Shown here: positions 1 through 12,388 of the stretch, piece by piece
How the letters are laid out: each line of letters opens with the position of its first letter
Numbering within the stretch: position 1 is the first letter of the stretch
Assembly: GCA_039881145.1 (NCBI GenBank)
Contig: JAYKKI010000090.1
Location: 8,234,501-8,298,500, forward strand
Direction of reading: 5' to 3'
Length of the DNA: 64,000 bases
Source: Druceiella hillmani
Taxonomy: Eukaryota; Arthropoda; Insecta; Lepidoptera; Hepialidae
Program-made: the position numbers and the translations under genes
The notes under the pieces: generated by a model
Databases searched by the model: none
The model's input: only the letters and a program-made list of their open reading frames with translations
Told to the model about the DNA's origin: nothing

Positions 1-1542
1 ACAATTATATTTTGAATTTTATAATTATATTTTTATTATGAAATTAAGTAACAGGGTAAAGAATCTTACTGGAAGGAACAAGTTGCAGGGCTGAAATTGA
101 AAAAAAGAAAAGCCATTTTTTAAATTTTTCTTTGACATCTGAATTTGACGTCACTTCTATTTAAATAAAAATATTCAAAAATTAAATTTACAAAAAGTCA
201 ACTTGCAAAAAAGGTATCATATAAGTACCCGTTAAGTATAAGCTGAACTTAGGCTACGAAGGGTCCATATATACATAAGTTTTACATATTACTTATACAA
301 TTTTAGCATAACCAATAAAAAATAACAGTACCATTATACATAACGCTTCTACAATTTTAAACATTTAAAGATACACAGAAGATATATCTATTAAAATATT
401 AACACACTCAAATATAATTTTTCAACATTCAAACATATTTTTCCTTAATGTAAATGAAGCAGTGATAACTCATACGGCTAGGATAGACTGGCAGAAATGA
501 ACATGTGAATGATTTTACAAGGCTTCTATTTCTGGAGGCATGGACCTCTACTGTTCAATTTTTTTTTCTTTAGTTTATTCTTATATTGCTAAAAACTATA
601 AAAATGCACAAAAAATCACGGTTTAATATAAATGTTCGTATTAAACATTATGGTATTTAAGGCTAAAATGAAGAAAGAAGATTATATAATAAATAAAAGC
701 TTCTCCGAGTTTCTCGATTAAAGTCACTTTAAGCAAAGCTGGTCACATTTTGATGTAAAAGAATTTAATAGTCTTCTTCTCCTCCTCGCCCTATAATTTA
801 AAGTATGAAGAATAATTTAATGTATGAATTATTTATTATTCGTATAAACCGTGTGATTATAAAAAGATAATACACCTCTCTCCATTAAATTTTAAAGAAA
901 TTCGTTTTTTATTCCAGTACACAGCCTTTTTATAATGCAATAGTAGAACTAAATACAATTTTAATAAATAAATGGAATTACTTAGTCCTATGAAGGAATA
1001 CCGGGCACATTATTTTGGAATGTAATTTTTTAGAAACCTTTAGGAAATTACATATTAAGTAGTATTTTCGTTATAAACACAAAGACGTTTGGTGAAGGAA
1101 GTGCTTAGTTTTGACAACGATTTATTTGTTTGCATAGTCACCAATTTAACTCTGTCGCCAAGATTTGCGACATAAAGAATATTAATTTTTAATGTGTGAA
1201 CTTTTTCATTTTTGTCAAACTAATTCTTTCACAATCGTAGAATAATTATATTAAAAACTATTTGATCGAATTTGTTCAAATTTTAAATAAATCCTTTTAA
1301 TAATTTTACCCATTATTATCTACGAGCTGTTCCCCTTGTTTCCAACCGTGTAAGAATACTTTAATTACGATGTCGTTTATAACGTAAGTATTACAATTTC
1401 GTGTTTTACAAGATTCATATAAGATATCATGACGTATGATAGAAATTACTCAATCATTTTTATCAAGCGATTATTACAAAATAAAACACACTCTAACTTA
1501 AAAACAGTAGATTACACAATAAATACAATTTCACGGCACATT

Positions 1543-1589
1543 CAGCCTTAAATTTTATATAACGCTGCCTTCTAGAAAATTTAAGGCTG
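1543..1589. repeat. 14-bp perfect inverted repeat
   Basis: Left arm 1543-1556 (CAGCCTTAAATTTT) is exactly complementary to right arm 1576-1589, with a 19-nt loop. No transposon ends or target duplication are evident. It is one of a series of short hairpins in this window. Confidence 0.7.
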
Positions 1590-2326
1590 ATAACCAAACA
1601 AAAATGGGCCAAATTCTTAATACTCGGCTTGAGACTTTTCACAAAATGGTAAAAAAACTGAAACCGTGCGGACATGCAAAAAAGGTCAATTTACGAAATA
1701 CGTGAATTTTACGAAAATTGTGACTTAAAAATAATATACAAAATTTCAAAATACGCGTCTAACCATATTCAAGTTGGAAGACAAAATAAAGTGGTATAAT
1801 CCTTTTAATTTATACTTATTCCCGTGACAGAGCGTTATGTAATATAAACCATAAAATTTTTATCTTTATCTTTGATTATATAGCGTTCGTTCTCTCCAGA
1901 GAAACCATACAATTTAGAAAAAGTAATTTTTGGGCTGTTACACATTCTGTATCTGCAACTCTACTTCAAACCATGTGTGTGATAACTCCCAGCGTTATTA
2001 TTTATTTACGATATTGTTTGATTAAACAGGTAATCACCTAATCAAACTTTATTATACAAAGGTACGATAATTTCTCCAGAAAACTACAGAGGAAGCGATA
2101 ATAATTTAGGATCATAATATTCATGAGACTACTTATAAAAAGTTAGAGAAGTTCCTAGACACTAAAATAACGTCGAATGATAATAATTATAATAGATTTA
2201 ACTCAAATAAACCAACGAATAACTATTTTTAATGCTTCTCAGTATTCAATAAAAAAATATATTTTCACCATCAACAATGTCACTAAATGTTAACCGCAAA
2301 AATATATTCCTTTAAACTTTTGATAA

Positions 2327-2377
2327 AGTCATAAACAAAAATAAAATATAATCATTTATTTATTTTTGTTTATGACT
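2327..2377. repeat. 19-bp perfect inverted repeat
   Basis: Arm 2327-2345 (AGTCATAAACAAAAATAAA) and arm 2359-2377 are perfect reverse complements separated by 13 nt. Both arms are AT-rich. No neighbouring gene would use this as a terminator, and a template-switch origin is possible. Confidence 0.75.
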
Positions 2378-3854
2378 AAATGAATTGATTTTTTTAACAA
2401 AGAGAAAGTTCATCAGAAAGTAATGTCGAGAAAAAAATGTCACAGTTTTTTTAGAAGAATACATAATTCTATTAAAGACCATTAAAAAATAATCATAAAA
2501 TTATAACAAAAATTCAAGTAGCCGGTGAAATTTTTTTAACTAGTTTCAAAACCCCCTAAGAATGTTTTCATATACATACGATCATTTTAGATCAAGCAGT
2601 TTATTTAGATATAATTTATATAAATAACTTTGTTAAATTTTAAAATTACTAAAATATAAAATACCATGTACTATTATAAAATAAATATTAAATGTAATAA
2701 AAAAAATATCTCCTCCAATAATATATCTCGCGCATAAAATTTGTAAAAAAGGAGAATTCCAAAGCTTTAGGGATTTATTTCACTTCTTATGACTAAAAAT
2801 TAACCTGTCTGACAAACAAAAAAAGAATTTGAATCGAAAATATTAATGTATATTTATGTTTTGGTTTAACTACATTAAAATAAATTTACCTAATGACCAA
2901 GGGAAGTCTCTTCAGAGACTGAAATCGTTCAACTGACTTCGTGTTTCTCTTCACGTTGCTCTCGCGGTGAAAACAATTTGATATTTTCAAGAGCAACTTC
3001 AAGAGAATTTTTTAAGAATTAAACATAAATTAGATTTATTTTGCTACGCTCTACATTTTTATTTTTACGGTAGAAAAATAAGCGCTTCAACTATTTGTTC
3101 ATGTTAATTTTATGTTTACCAGCGTCTGACAGCGTTTGGTATCAAAATATTTACCAAGTTGACTTTTTTACCCGAAAAACATTTGTTTAATAATACATTA
3201 TACGTTAAATCATTATTCTAATAGTAATCATAATTGGTGACTTTAATTTTCTCAATTTATGCTTAAACTGATTTTCGTAACATTTTTAATAGACATATTA
3301 CAAGTTATACTGTAAAATTTATGGCTTTTAACATGACGAATGTAACGATGTGATATCTGAAAGTTTTATTTGTTCTAATAAATTTGTGCATTATATCAAT
3401 ATGACTTTCTATCGTTTGGCTTAGATGATTTTTATATTTCGATAGATTTAATAAATTTAATTTGACATGTTGTAAAATTATTTGGTCAAGATGTATTTAC
3501 AGGGCTTGAAATTTAAAAAAAGAAACAATTTAATCACAAACTACTAACTATAGCAAAAAATATAGTATTTTACCTTTTTAATTCTTTGTTCTAGAAATAA
3601 ACGATACATATTTATCTATACGAGTTGCATGCAACGTTTTTTTAACAGGCGAATGCGTGTGATGTTTAGTTACTTAGGATCATGATAATAGATGCGTTTT
3701 ACACTAATTTTCGACTAAATTTTACACTTTATCTTCAATTTTGAAGGAAAGATCGATCATTTAACCCGATAATTTAACCCAACTGGATATGGTTTATACT
3801 TCATGCTATATAACGTGGCTTTTATTGTTGTTCTCGTAAAAAGACCCAAGTCAC

Positions 3855-4190
3855 TCAGCGAGTTGAAGAAAGGCCATCTCGTAGTTTCTCTACGAAGTAT
3901 GATCCGTAAGGAGGAGAGTCATGGGTAAAGTAGGGTAACCGATATTACTCATAGGATTATGAAGTGGCAATTGGAAGGTCATATAAAGCGCAGAACTGAT
4001 GATCGTTGAGGATGAAATATTCTTTAATGACGACCACGTACCGGATGACATAAAGCTGCTGCTTGCTAAATGGACAGATGACCATCTAGAACGCTGAAAA
4101 TCATTGTACGCAAGCAGCACTGGATCGATCCTTTTTGAATTTACAGGGGTAGGCTTCGTTCAGTAGCGAGCGTCTTCCGAAGGACGATAA
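3855..4190 (+). pseudogene. LINE reverse transcriptase, C-terminal relic (RTE-like)
   Basis: This is the decayed 3' end of a non-LTR retrotransposon polyprotein. Read across frameshifts, the plus strand gives pieces typical of insect LINE C-termini: a VSLRSMIRKEE segment near 3885, then KWQLEGHIKRRTDDR from 3962, RPRTG near 4030, KWTDDHLER near 4070 and a closing RASSEGR followed by a stop at 4188-4190. In intact relatives these blocks are continuous and follow the reverse transcriptase domain. Here several stops and at least two frame changes interrupt them, and everything upstream (endonuclease and RT core) is missing, as expected for a 5'-truncated insertion. The GC content is higher than in the flanks. 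The family call rests on recalled motif order, and the clade (RTE/BovB-like versus other) is not certain. Confidence 0.8.
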
Positions 4191-7100
4191 TGCCATTTTA
4201 GGCAATATTATCACAAATCGAACATGGAAGAAGAAAGGCGACGAATGGAAAAGTTAATGTCATTGATTAATGAGGTCCAATATATGAGACCTATCATACA
4301 TACTGATGGGATAACTAACATAATGAGTACTTTGTGTTCCGCCTAAACTGAAGAGCCATATAAATTCATAAAGTATATTCAGTAGATATTTGTTTATACT
4401 AGGAATTCGACAGTTCTAAATTTAAGATTGTTGAAATTGCTATATTGAAATTATAATATTCGAAAATTTTGAAACAACTGTACCCTAAACGCAAATAATA
4501 CCAACACTGAAGAATAATAAACACAAACAAACCATACGTCTACAAAAGACATTGTAGAGTAAAGGCAAAGTTTATAAATAAACCGCCCAAGTACAAATAA
4601 ACACACACAACGAGGGTCCCATTTTAAAATTTAAATATTCATGATTACGTAGCAGAGTGACTCTCTTAAAGTTATTTTCACTTTAATAAGAATTTCTCAA
4701 AAACCTTAGTTTTATTACTAATGACTTTTTGAAAATGTAATAATTAGCTATATTTCTTATTTATCGTTGAAATAAAAATATATGACAACATTGATACCGA
4801 GTTTAAAGATTTTATTGATTAATCAAACAATTGTCCATAAAATGATGGTTTATTTTGTTAATTTTTTTAAAAGAATTTATTATGATTGCCTATTTAATTT
4901 TTGGTTTTATCGCGGTTTTTGGTTTTATTTTCATCATATCACAGATTACGAAAATTTCAAACGTTAACGGAAATCGGCCAAAATTCAAATAATTGTAACA
5001 AACATAAAAATTACCTTGAAATAAGCAACATTCAGAATAATTTTCATAAAATAAAGACCTCTTAGGCCAATAAAATGAAATGAAGTGCAGATTGTGATGA
5101 AGTGCAGATTGAATCTTTCCTAAAGAATATCAGTGAAATAGTTATATAGGGCAAATATATTTAATGCAGTATTATTGTGGTTGACATGCAATATTATCGT
5201 TGATATTTGCCTTACAATTAGCAGTGTAGTAGCAACAAACTGAGTTGTAATTACAACCTTTCTTTCGAAACGCATATTTTATGAAAAATTTATATCGTGA
5301 ATAACTTTGGTATGCCTTTCAGAGAAGTACTTTAAATTACATAATTGTACAAAGATGATTAAATTACTCATAAAACAAAATTGTTTTTTAAAAACAATAG
5401 TTGACTCAATAACTATTTTTATTCAACACGGTGTCAGCCTTTATTAACATAAATGTAATTATTACCAAGTAGTTTAAGCATTTATTTTTCATCGTGTAAA
5501 GTAGAAAAAAATATAACATGAAAATTTATCTTATTATTGTGGCAATTGAAATATTTATAGCGTCTCTTAAAGTTTGTCTAGAATACGATATTTTAATTTA
5601 AACACTCAGGTAAGAAAATATAAAGTTGGGGAAATACCTTGAGTGGCTTCAGACATATTCTCTGATATCTTTATAATAACATTTTAATACAATTTTCCTA
5701 AAATTCTTGTTTGAGCTTATGTTAATTTTGACCTTTATTTTTCCACAAAAAAAAATTATTATACTCCGCACAGCTAACGAAACTTTATATAAAAGCATAT
5801 TACATTTCGGACATGATGAGTTTTGTGATTAGTAAGCAGCGAGATTCGCGTAAAGTGCTATATGAATAAATATCACGTTAAGTTTAAAACTTCGCTTTTT
5901 TTAATTTTAACTGAGAGTAATTTCATTCATATTTTTTTCGAAATCCGAATAAAACGAAAACGGTTGTTGTGTAAAGCAATACTCTCAAATGTGTGAATAA
6001 TTTGGTGAATATTATTTTTTTTAACTTAATTTGTTATTCTTTAGTTTTACTAACAATTTAGGAAAGAAATCTCTAGATAATTATATACAATAAATTAGAT
6101 AAATATTTGATTATAATTCCATACATCTACACTCAATTAGATAAATATCAGATTATAGTTCCTGAAAGTATTATTGTCACCTAAGAATACCAATGGTATT
6201 AATAATATTCGTATAAATTAAAAACACCACACCGTGAATTTAACCGAAAAAGCCATAGTTTATTTCCAGATGAAAATAAATTCACTGATTTACTTTCAAA
6301 TGTAAAGAATTTCAAAAATAAAATGATTTCAATATTCTCTATAAATGCGAAGAACTGAAGATTGCTCAGGGAAACGTCAGAGCTAAAAGAAATCAGTTAA
6401 GTACAAGCCTAGGTGATTTTGAGAAATGAGTCTTGTAAATAATTTCATATTAAAAAAAAGTATTAGATATGTATATTTTATCTATTCTGATGTTTTTTTA
6501 AATACACTACAGGCACAGAAATGTTAAGGCATGTTAAGGCATCGAATTTATTATGAAATCATAAATTTAACTTTCAGATTATAATCAGAAATTATATTTA
6601 TCTCCTCAACCATTATTAACCTTCAAATTTATATTGCCCCTTCATGTTTACGCATTTTCAATACGTGAATATATCGTCAGAAAACCTTAATCAAGAGCGA
6701 AGGACAAACAGTTGAACGGAGAGATTTCAGTAACTTCATTTAATACCCATATCGAAGCGAACTATAAATTTACAAAAGTGCGAGTATTTAATAACATTTT
6801 CAGTTTATTTCGAAAGTGTTGTACAGATATTTCTACTTTTACAAAGTTTTTTTTACAATATATTATCAAAGTTAATTTTTTTTTAAATTGAACTTAATTG
6901 GCGCCTTTCTATATGCAAAGGGACTTAAAATTTTACATAATTAACAATACTACGGTTTTGCCACTTAATACACTAGTCATTTAATAAATACATACATTTT
7001 AATTAAAAAAGACAACAAAATAGCCTATAAAAATGAAAACATGTATAAAATAAAGCCATATAAGTAAATTTTAGCAAGTTTTTGATCGTCGATATTATTT

Positions 7101-9813
7101 AAGCAGTTAATGTAAAGTAACACTAAATTCAAGTTAACCAGTGCACGTGGGAGAAATATTGCGAATTAAGCAAAAATACAGTATTTTTGGGATTTAATAT
7201 AGCATCACCATATTGTTCACTTCTTTTAGAAATTTAATTAGATTTTTAATGAAATTTAAGTTATGTAAAAACACAGAGCCAACTTTTGATCGAAATTTTT
7301 TTGACGCTGAATTTTTTTTACGATATTATCTAAGTACCTATATAAAGTTTAGATGACGTACACACCTACTAACACGAGGAAAAATAAATATTAATACGTG
7401 GAGATATTTTTGTGTACGAATCCGCTAAAATATAGAATACATAGTATTTTCAGAGATATTTGTCTATATGAAATTATTTTACTTACGTGGAATTGCTTTA
7501 ATTAACACGGATATAGTGCACTTTTTGGCATTTTCTCTCCAATATGTGTTAAAATAAATTTTGTAAACAACACACACACACACACAAACATAGCGTAGAG
7601 TATCGCTTGAAAGTACCACTAATAAGGATCCCAAAAATATTTCTAAGCAGGATACCTTCCGAGATATACTAATACATATGAGAGGAAATAAGTTCCACTT
7701 TATGTCAGAAATAATGAATCTAAGTTATAAAAGAAAACAGGATTTTGAAAAGTCTACGCGAAAATTATAGAAAACTAAAAGGGTGATTCCAGATTTCATG
7801 TTATTCCAGATATTTAAAGTAATATATGTATGTGTCCACCCCACATAATTGTATTATATATTTATTACGTTAGCAATGCTATATTAGTGTCGATAATATA
7901 AATAAAAAAAAACACTTGGCTAGTTTTTTATGTATATATGTCGATTGATTTTTTTTTATTTCAGAGAAAAAGATATCGTCAGAAATTTCTGACGTGATTC
8001 GCCCGCTATTGTAACTTAATTTTTTTATAAGTCCCTTATTTTTATATTCTTTTCATTAAAAATATTATGGCCCAAAAAGTTACGATTATTATTATTCGTG
8101 GAAACAATATAATGATTGTTTTCTGCAAGCGAAATAATTTTAATTGGGTTTTATCAAACTTTTCTGGTAATCGGTTTGAATTACTTTATATAGGATGTAT
8201 ACTGATATACATATCTTTCAACTATCAAATTCTGCTGTTTATATTATATGAAATAATTATTAAAATATTGGTATGTACGAGACCTTTTTCATATCAGGTT
8301 GTAGAAACAGGTATACAGAGCGTATGTAGATTCATTTTAGTAAATCTAGAATCTACTTCTTACATTATTTACCGTAGTGTATAACAGTTTTGTTATCGAT
8401 CAATGTACAACAATTGGCTTAGAAAAAATTATGGAAAAGCATTATCGTTTTTATCTTTATACTTATTTTTTTTTCAAATTAGTAATGACAAAGATTCTGT
8501 CATTGAAACATAACAAACGCCATTAAATAAAAAAAAAAACGATAGAATAGGACATGACAGATGTACAAAAAGAAACAAACTTTTGCTGAATATTAATTAC
8601 ATATTTCTAATTAAAATTTCCAAGTACAGCACATAGGTATGTGTTTCATACGCAATTGAATAAAAATATTTAATTGTTCAGATGGCATTACCCTTAGACA
8701 AGATTATGTTTCGAGCAATAAAAGGCCTACTGTGTTTCATTAATTTGTAATATTTTTAGAGTGACAAAATTATTATTTTCCTTTAGTTTCATTTTATAAC
8801 TGTTTTCTTTTTTCATAAATACTCCGAATCGGATAAATGAAGGTTTTCACATATTTTTTCCTGGAATTCGATATTATTAGCAATTTGCACAAAAATAACA
8901 AATTTTATAAGCATAGAACAACAAGAATCAAAGATAGCCTATTTTCTAAGAATAGCGTTGGTAGACATGAAATTTTGACTGCTGCCTCAACAATCATATC
9001 CTTACATTGGCCCTGTCTATGAGCAATGGTAAAAGTCATATCTGTAGATGATAGGTAAAAATATAAATATCCACCAGTCCATTGTTTATTGTGCCGTTAA
9101 AAACAAAGTATACGGCAATATGTTATAATACATTAACAAAAAGTATTCGAGATTATGTACCGGCAGTTAGTCGGCTTTTCGATGTAAATATATGAGAAGA
9201 AATGTCAAAAAGAGCTTTCGCACACATTATGCCAGTTGTGTGGTGCAATTTGAAATAATACTTTTTATTAATAATTTTATAATCAATTCGTTAAGACAAG
9301 TAATTATTATCAACCATTTTATGATGAATGTCTCATTACGTAATTGAAAAATATTGAGATGGATTGCATTAAATTGTATATCGGCATACAACATGAGTTA
9401 AATGGTAAGATGCCAAATTAAGCTAAATGCTGATGTATTAATAAAGCTGTAATTTTTTAATTTGTTTATCAGTTTTATAAAATAAAATAATTTTAAAGAC
9501 CTTACTGAAATGATTTACTTTTTTAAAGAACAAGCGTACAGGAATTTAATGAAAACACTAGAACTTGGGCGTTATTTTAACGAATCGATGTAAAGTTTCT
9601 TCGTATCGTGTTCTAATGTTTTTTGTTAAAAATAAGTAAACAAATAATTATTCAAATAATAATGTATTGACAAAGTTCTTTATTAACCAATTATACGGTT
9701 TGGGCATAACGATTGTAATGCTATTTTGATTAATAAGTCTTAAAGCAAAATAAACGCGTTGAATGAATAAATTTCATTTGGTTCTTGAATTAGTTGGCAA
9801 ATAGTAGACATGT
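4191..9813. other. AT-rich stretch without recognised genes
   Basis: No recognisable coding region or RNA gene is visible. It contains a short CA microsatellite (7569-7588) and AT-rich open frames (for example 4782-4967 and 8067-8384) whose translations are dominated by I, F, Y, N and K. These show no family resemblance, so I treat them as chance frames. Confidence 0.55.
7569..7588. repeat. (CA)n microsatellite
   Basis: A short run of CA dinucleotides within AT-rich DNA. Confidence 0.85.
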
Positions 9814-9821
9814 GCATATAT
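9814..9821. repeat. Left target-site duplication of hAT element
   Basis: GCATATAT directly abuts the CAGGGG terminus and matches GCATATAC at 12381-12388 in 7 of 8 positions. Confidence 0.65.
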
Positions 9822-10029
9822 CAGGGGTTGGCAAGTAGTTTTAAGTGGAGTCCGGATAGTGTTGAAAAATTTTATCGAGGTCCGAAAAAAGCTGATAATG
9901 AGAAGTTTATTTTGCTTTCAAATTATTTATTTAACCAATTATTGAATACAATTTATTATATTATATTAATATGTTTATTATTATAACATTATTAGTAATA
10001 TTAGGTAATAATTTTAAAAAATCTAAAAA

Positions 10030-11884
10030 TTAATGGGAAAAATTGCATCGACGATCTTGAGCTAGTTTTTTTATAGTTTGGCTTACGAGGAGAGCAGCAA
10101 ATGCGAAGTGTGTCTTCAAGATGGGCGTCCGTTAATCTCGATCGATATTTGTACTTCAAAAAATTCATTTTTAAGAATGATGATTCGCATAAATATTTGG
10201 ATAGTGGCTAGATTGATAGCCAATTTCTTGCAATTACCATATGTTTCTGAAACATGTTTACCCCAAAATTCTTCAGTGGATGCAGTTTTATACATTTGCA
10301 AGGAAATATTTTCTTGCAAGTCAATTATCTCCATTTGAAGTGAAGGCTTTGAAAGATTGAACAACTTAGCAGCCGCATCAATCCATTCTCCCGATGCATC
10401 AACTTCAAAATGCGATTTAAGGAATAGAGAGCTCTCCCAGCTCTGCAAAGTCTTGGAATCTTGAAGAAAATTCGTTTTCTAGATCAGACATAAATTTTAA
10501 AAACTCTGCAATTTCTTCTTCAGAATTTTCCTTTTTATATTCAATAACTGTGGAGAAATGAATAAATTCTCGTGTAGCAATATCTTTTTCAAAGATATCT
10601 AGCTTGAGACGAAAAGCAGACACACTTTGTATCAGGTTACACATTAATTTCCCATTGCCTTGTAACTCTGTGTTGAGCGCATTTAAATATTTCAGAATAT
10701 CTTTCAAAAAAACCACAGCTAGCATATTGCGATCGTTTGCTATGAACTCCAAGTGCTTCCTTGCTCCCTGCGTATCCAACTTTTGCAAGAAGGATTTTAC
10801 TTGGTCTTTTATTAGCCAGAAACGATCAATAACTTGGCCTTTATTTAGCCAACGAATATTATTATGTTGAAGTAAGTCACAATACACAGAATCACATTCA
10901 GAAAGAAACTCCTTGAACTGCCGGTGTTGAAGTGCAGAACGAAATCTAATAAAATTGATCAACTTTACCAAACTGTCCATAACTTCTTTCAGTGTAGCAC
11001 TAAGTTTTCCACAAAGGGCAGTCTGGTGAATTATACACTGATACGATATTAGACCAAAATTCTTATCCCTGCTTCTCTTTACTACACCTTTTTCTTTGCC
11101 AATCATCGATGGAGCCCCGTCAGTAGAAAGCGACACCATTTTATCATAACGAATGTTGAATTTAGTAATGAATTCATCAATGGCATTAAATAAATCTTCT
11201 CCTCGAGTTTTACCTTTCAACGGCAATACTGTTAACAATTCTTCTCTAAACATTTCACTATCAATATCAAAATCTCACAAAAATGTACATTTGTTCATCA
11301 TCGACAATGTCATATGATTCGTCAAGTGCTATGGCATAGCAAGGTGCCTTTTGCAGAAGTTCAAGCAGAGTGCTTTTGATATCAGCAGCTAAAATTTCGG
11401 TTCTCCTTGTATTACTTCTTGCCGACAAGGGAATACCTTGAATAGTAGAGACCGCATCCTTTTTTTCTTCGAAAATTGCCGTAGCTACTTCCAACATACA
11501 TTCTTTCACTATCACAGAATCTGAAAATGGTTTCTGGTGTTTATTAAGAGTCCAACACACACGTAAAGCTGCTTCTGCAGATTTTTCTTGCTCGCTCATG
11601 CAGCGCACTAGTAATTTCGTGCTTTTTGCGCAAGAAGTAAGAATATATTGAATTTTTTCTTTACGAGCCTCACTGCCGAGAGGAAAGTTTTTATAAAATT
11701 GCTGATGGGTAGTTTCGTAGTGCCGTTTTAAGTTGCCACTTTTAATAATAGCGATAGTTTTATTGCATTTGAGGCAAACTGGAACCACTTGAGGCCTATC
11801 AGGCAGCGTAAAACAATATTGTTCAGTCCATTCGATCAGAAATCTCCTACTTTCATTGTCCACTTTTCTTTTTTTAGGATTCAT
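10030..11884 (-). pseudogene. hAT transposase with BED-like zinc finger, frameshifted
   Basis: A cut-and-paste transposase of the hAT group often annotated in insects as GTF2IRD2-like, ZBED-like or SCAND3-like. The N-terminal part (11267-11884) starts MNPKKRKV, a possible nuclear signal. A BED-type finger follows, with C37, C40, H55 and H60. The first catalytic-type Asp is about residue 188, in ALDESYD. The middle part (10417-11253) has STDGAPSM with a second Asp and the CxxH motif CIIH. The C-terminal part (10030-10450) carries FWGKHVSE and, in another frame, YRSRLTDAHLEDTLRI, the hAT dimerisation region. A final frame change leads to a closing CNFSH and stop at 10030-10032. Frame breaks lie near 11262, 10450, 10203 and 10068, the last in a run of seven A. 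Total span is about 618 codons, normal for the family. Outside the breaks it is well preserved, suggesting fairly recent loss. Confidence 0.9.
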
Positions 11885-11989
11885 GTTAATGAAAGTACAA
11901 TATTATGTAGGCATGGAAAGGTTTTCACAGAAACAAACAAACAAAAATAAATAAAACAAACGAACGAACGACAAATAAACGAGTGTTCT

Positions 11990-12150
11990 CGGACTGCGAT
12001 TGACGAGTAATGGCCGGCCGCTAGTCGACTCTCTCCCGTCCACACCCCCGCAACTTCGGCACACGCTCGTTTAACTCGACAAACATAACATCAGTCAGTC
12101 GCAAGCGCACCGCCGATAGATAAGGATGCAGGCGGTGTGAAATGCTCCCG
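11990..12150 (-). promoter_or_regulatory. GC-rich leader of hAT element (possible promoter)
   Basis: A sharp rise in GC and CpG content (GGCCGGCCGC, CCCGTCC, CGCAAGCGCACCGCC) sits 100-270 bases upstream of the transposase start codon, inside the element's ends. The position suggests the element's own promoter or 5' leader. No initiator or TATA element can be assigned with confidence. Confidence 0.35.
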
Positions 12151-12380
12151 CACATTTATTTACGTAAAATATGGCATGTTGTTTAAAAAGAGTATGGATG
12201 GAATTAAATAGTTACTTAGTTAGACTCCACGTGGGTTTCAATCGTATGAATAAAGTACTAGTTCTATGAAAATATTTCTTATTTAGGTAGGTACTAGATA
12301 TATTATAGAAAATTGACGGTCCTAAGTTCGTCCTCCCGCGGTCCGCACACGGACCGCGGTCCGCCTGTTGCCGTCTGCCG

Positions 12381-12388
12381 GCATATAC
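12381..12388. repeat. Right target-site duplication of hAT element
   Basis: GCATATAC immediately follows the right terminal repeat and pairs with 9814-9821. The single T/C difference would be post-insertion mutation. Confidence 0.65.

Larger units (their letters stand above)
1..3854. other. AT-rich gene-free stretch
   Basis: I see no coding signal here. Open frames are short and have AT-driven composition, and none resembles a known family. The only structures noted are two perfect-arm hairpins, at 1543-1589 and 2327-2377, listed separately. It is probably intergenic or intronic sequence of the host. Confidence 0.6.
9822..12380 (-). mobile_element. hAT-superfamily DNA transposon, nearly full length
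   Basis: The element is bounded on the left by CAGGGGTTGGCAA (9822-9834) and on the right by a diverged inverse copy ending at 12380 (reverse complement CGGCAGACGGCAA, 8 of 13 matching). The flanks carry an 8-bp near-duplication, GCATATAT (9814-9821) and GCATATAC (12381-12388), the target-site length expected of hAT elements. Inside, on the minus strand, lies a transposase gene (10030-11884). Upstream of its start is a distinctly GC-rich block (about 11990-12150) that may be the element's promoter and 5' leader. The length of about 2.56 kb fits an autonomous hAT element. The transposase is frameshifted, so this copy is inactive. A further GC-rich segment with GGTCCG-type repeats sits just inside the right end (about 12325-12365). 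Confidence 0.8.

Noticed and set aside
3890..4120. 76-codon minus-strand frame
   Set aside because: It is antisense to the LINE C-terminal relic, whose motifs read on the plus strand.
8067..8384. 105-codon plus-strand frame
   Set aside because: It is long for this DNA, but its composition is AT-driven with no motif or transcript-like context, and a hydrophobic look is expected by chance.
10604..10870. 88-codon plus-strand frame
   Set aside because: It is the antisense shadow of the hAT transposase, which has clear domain motifs on the minus strand.
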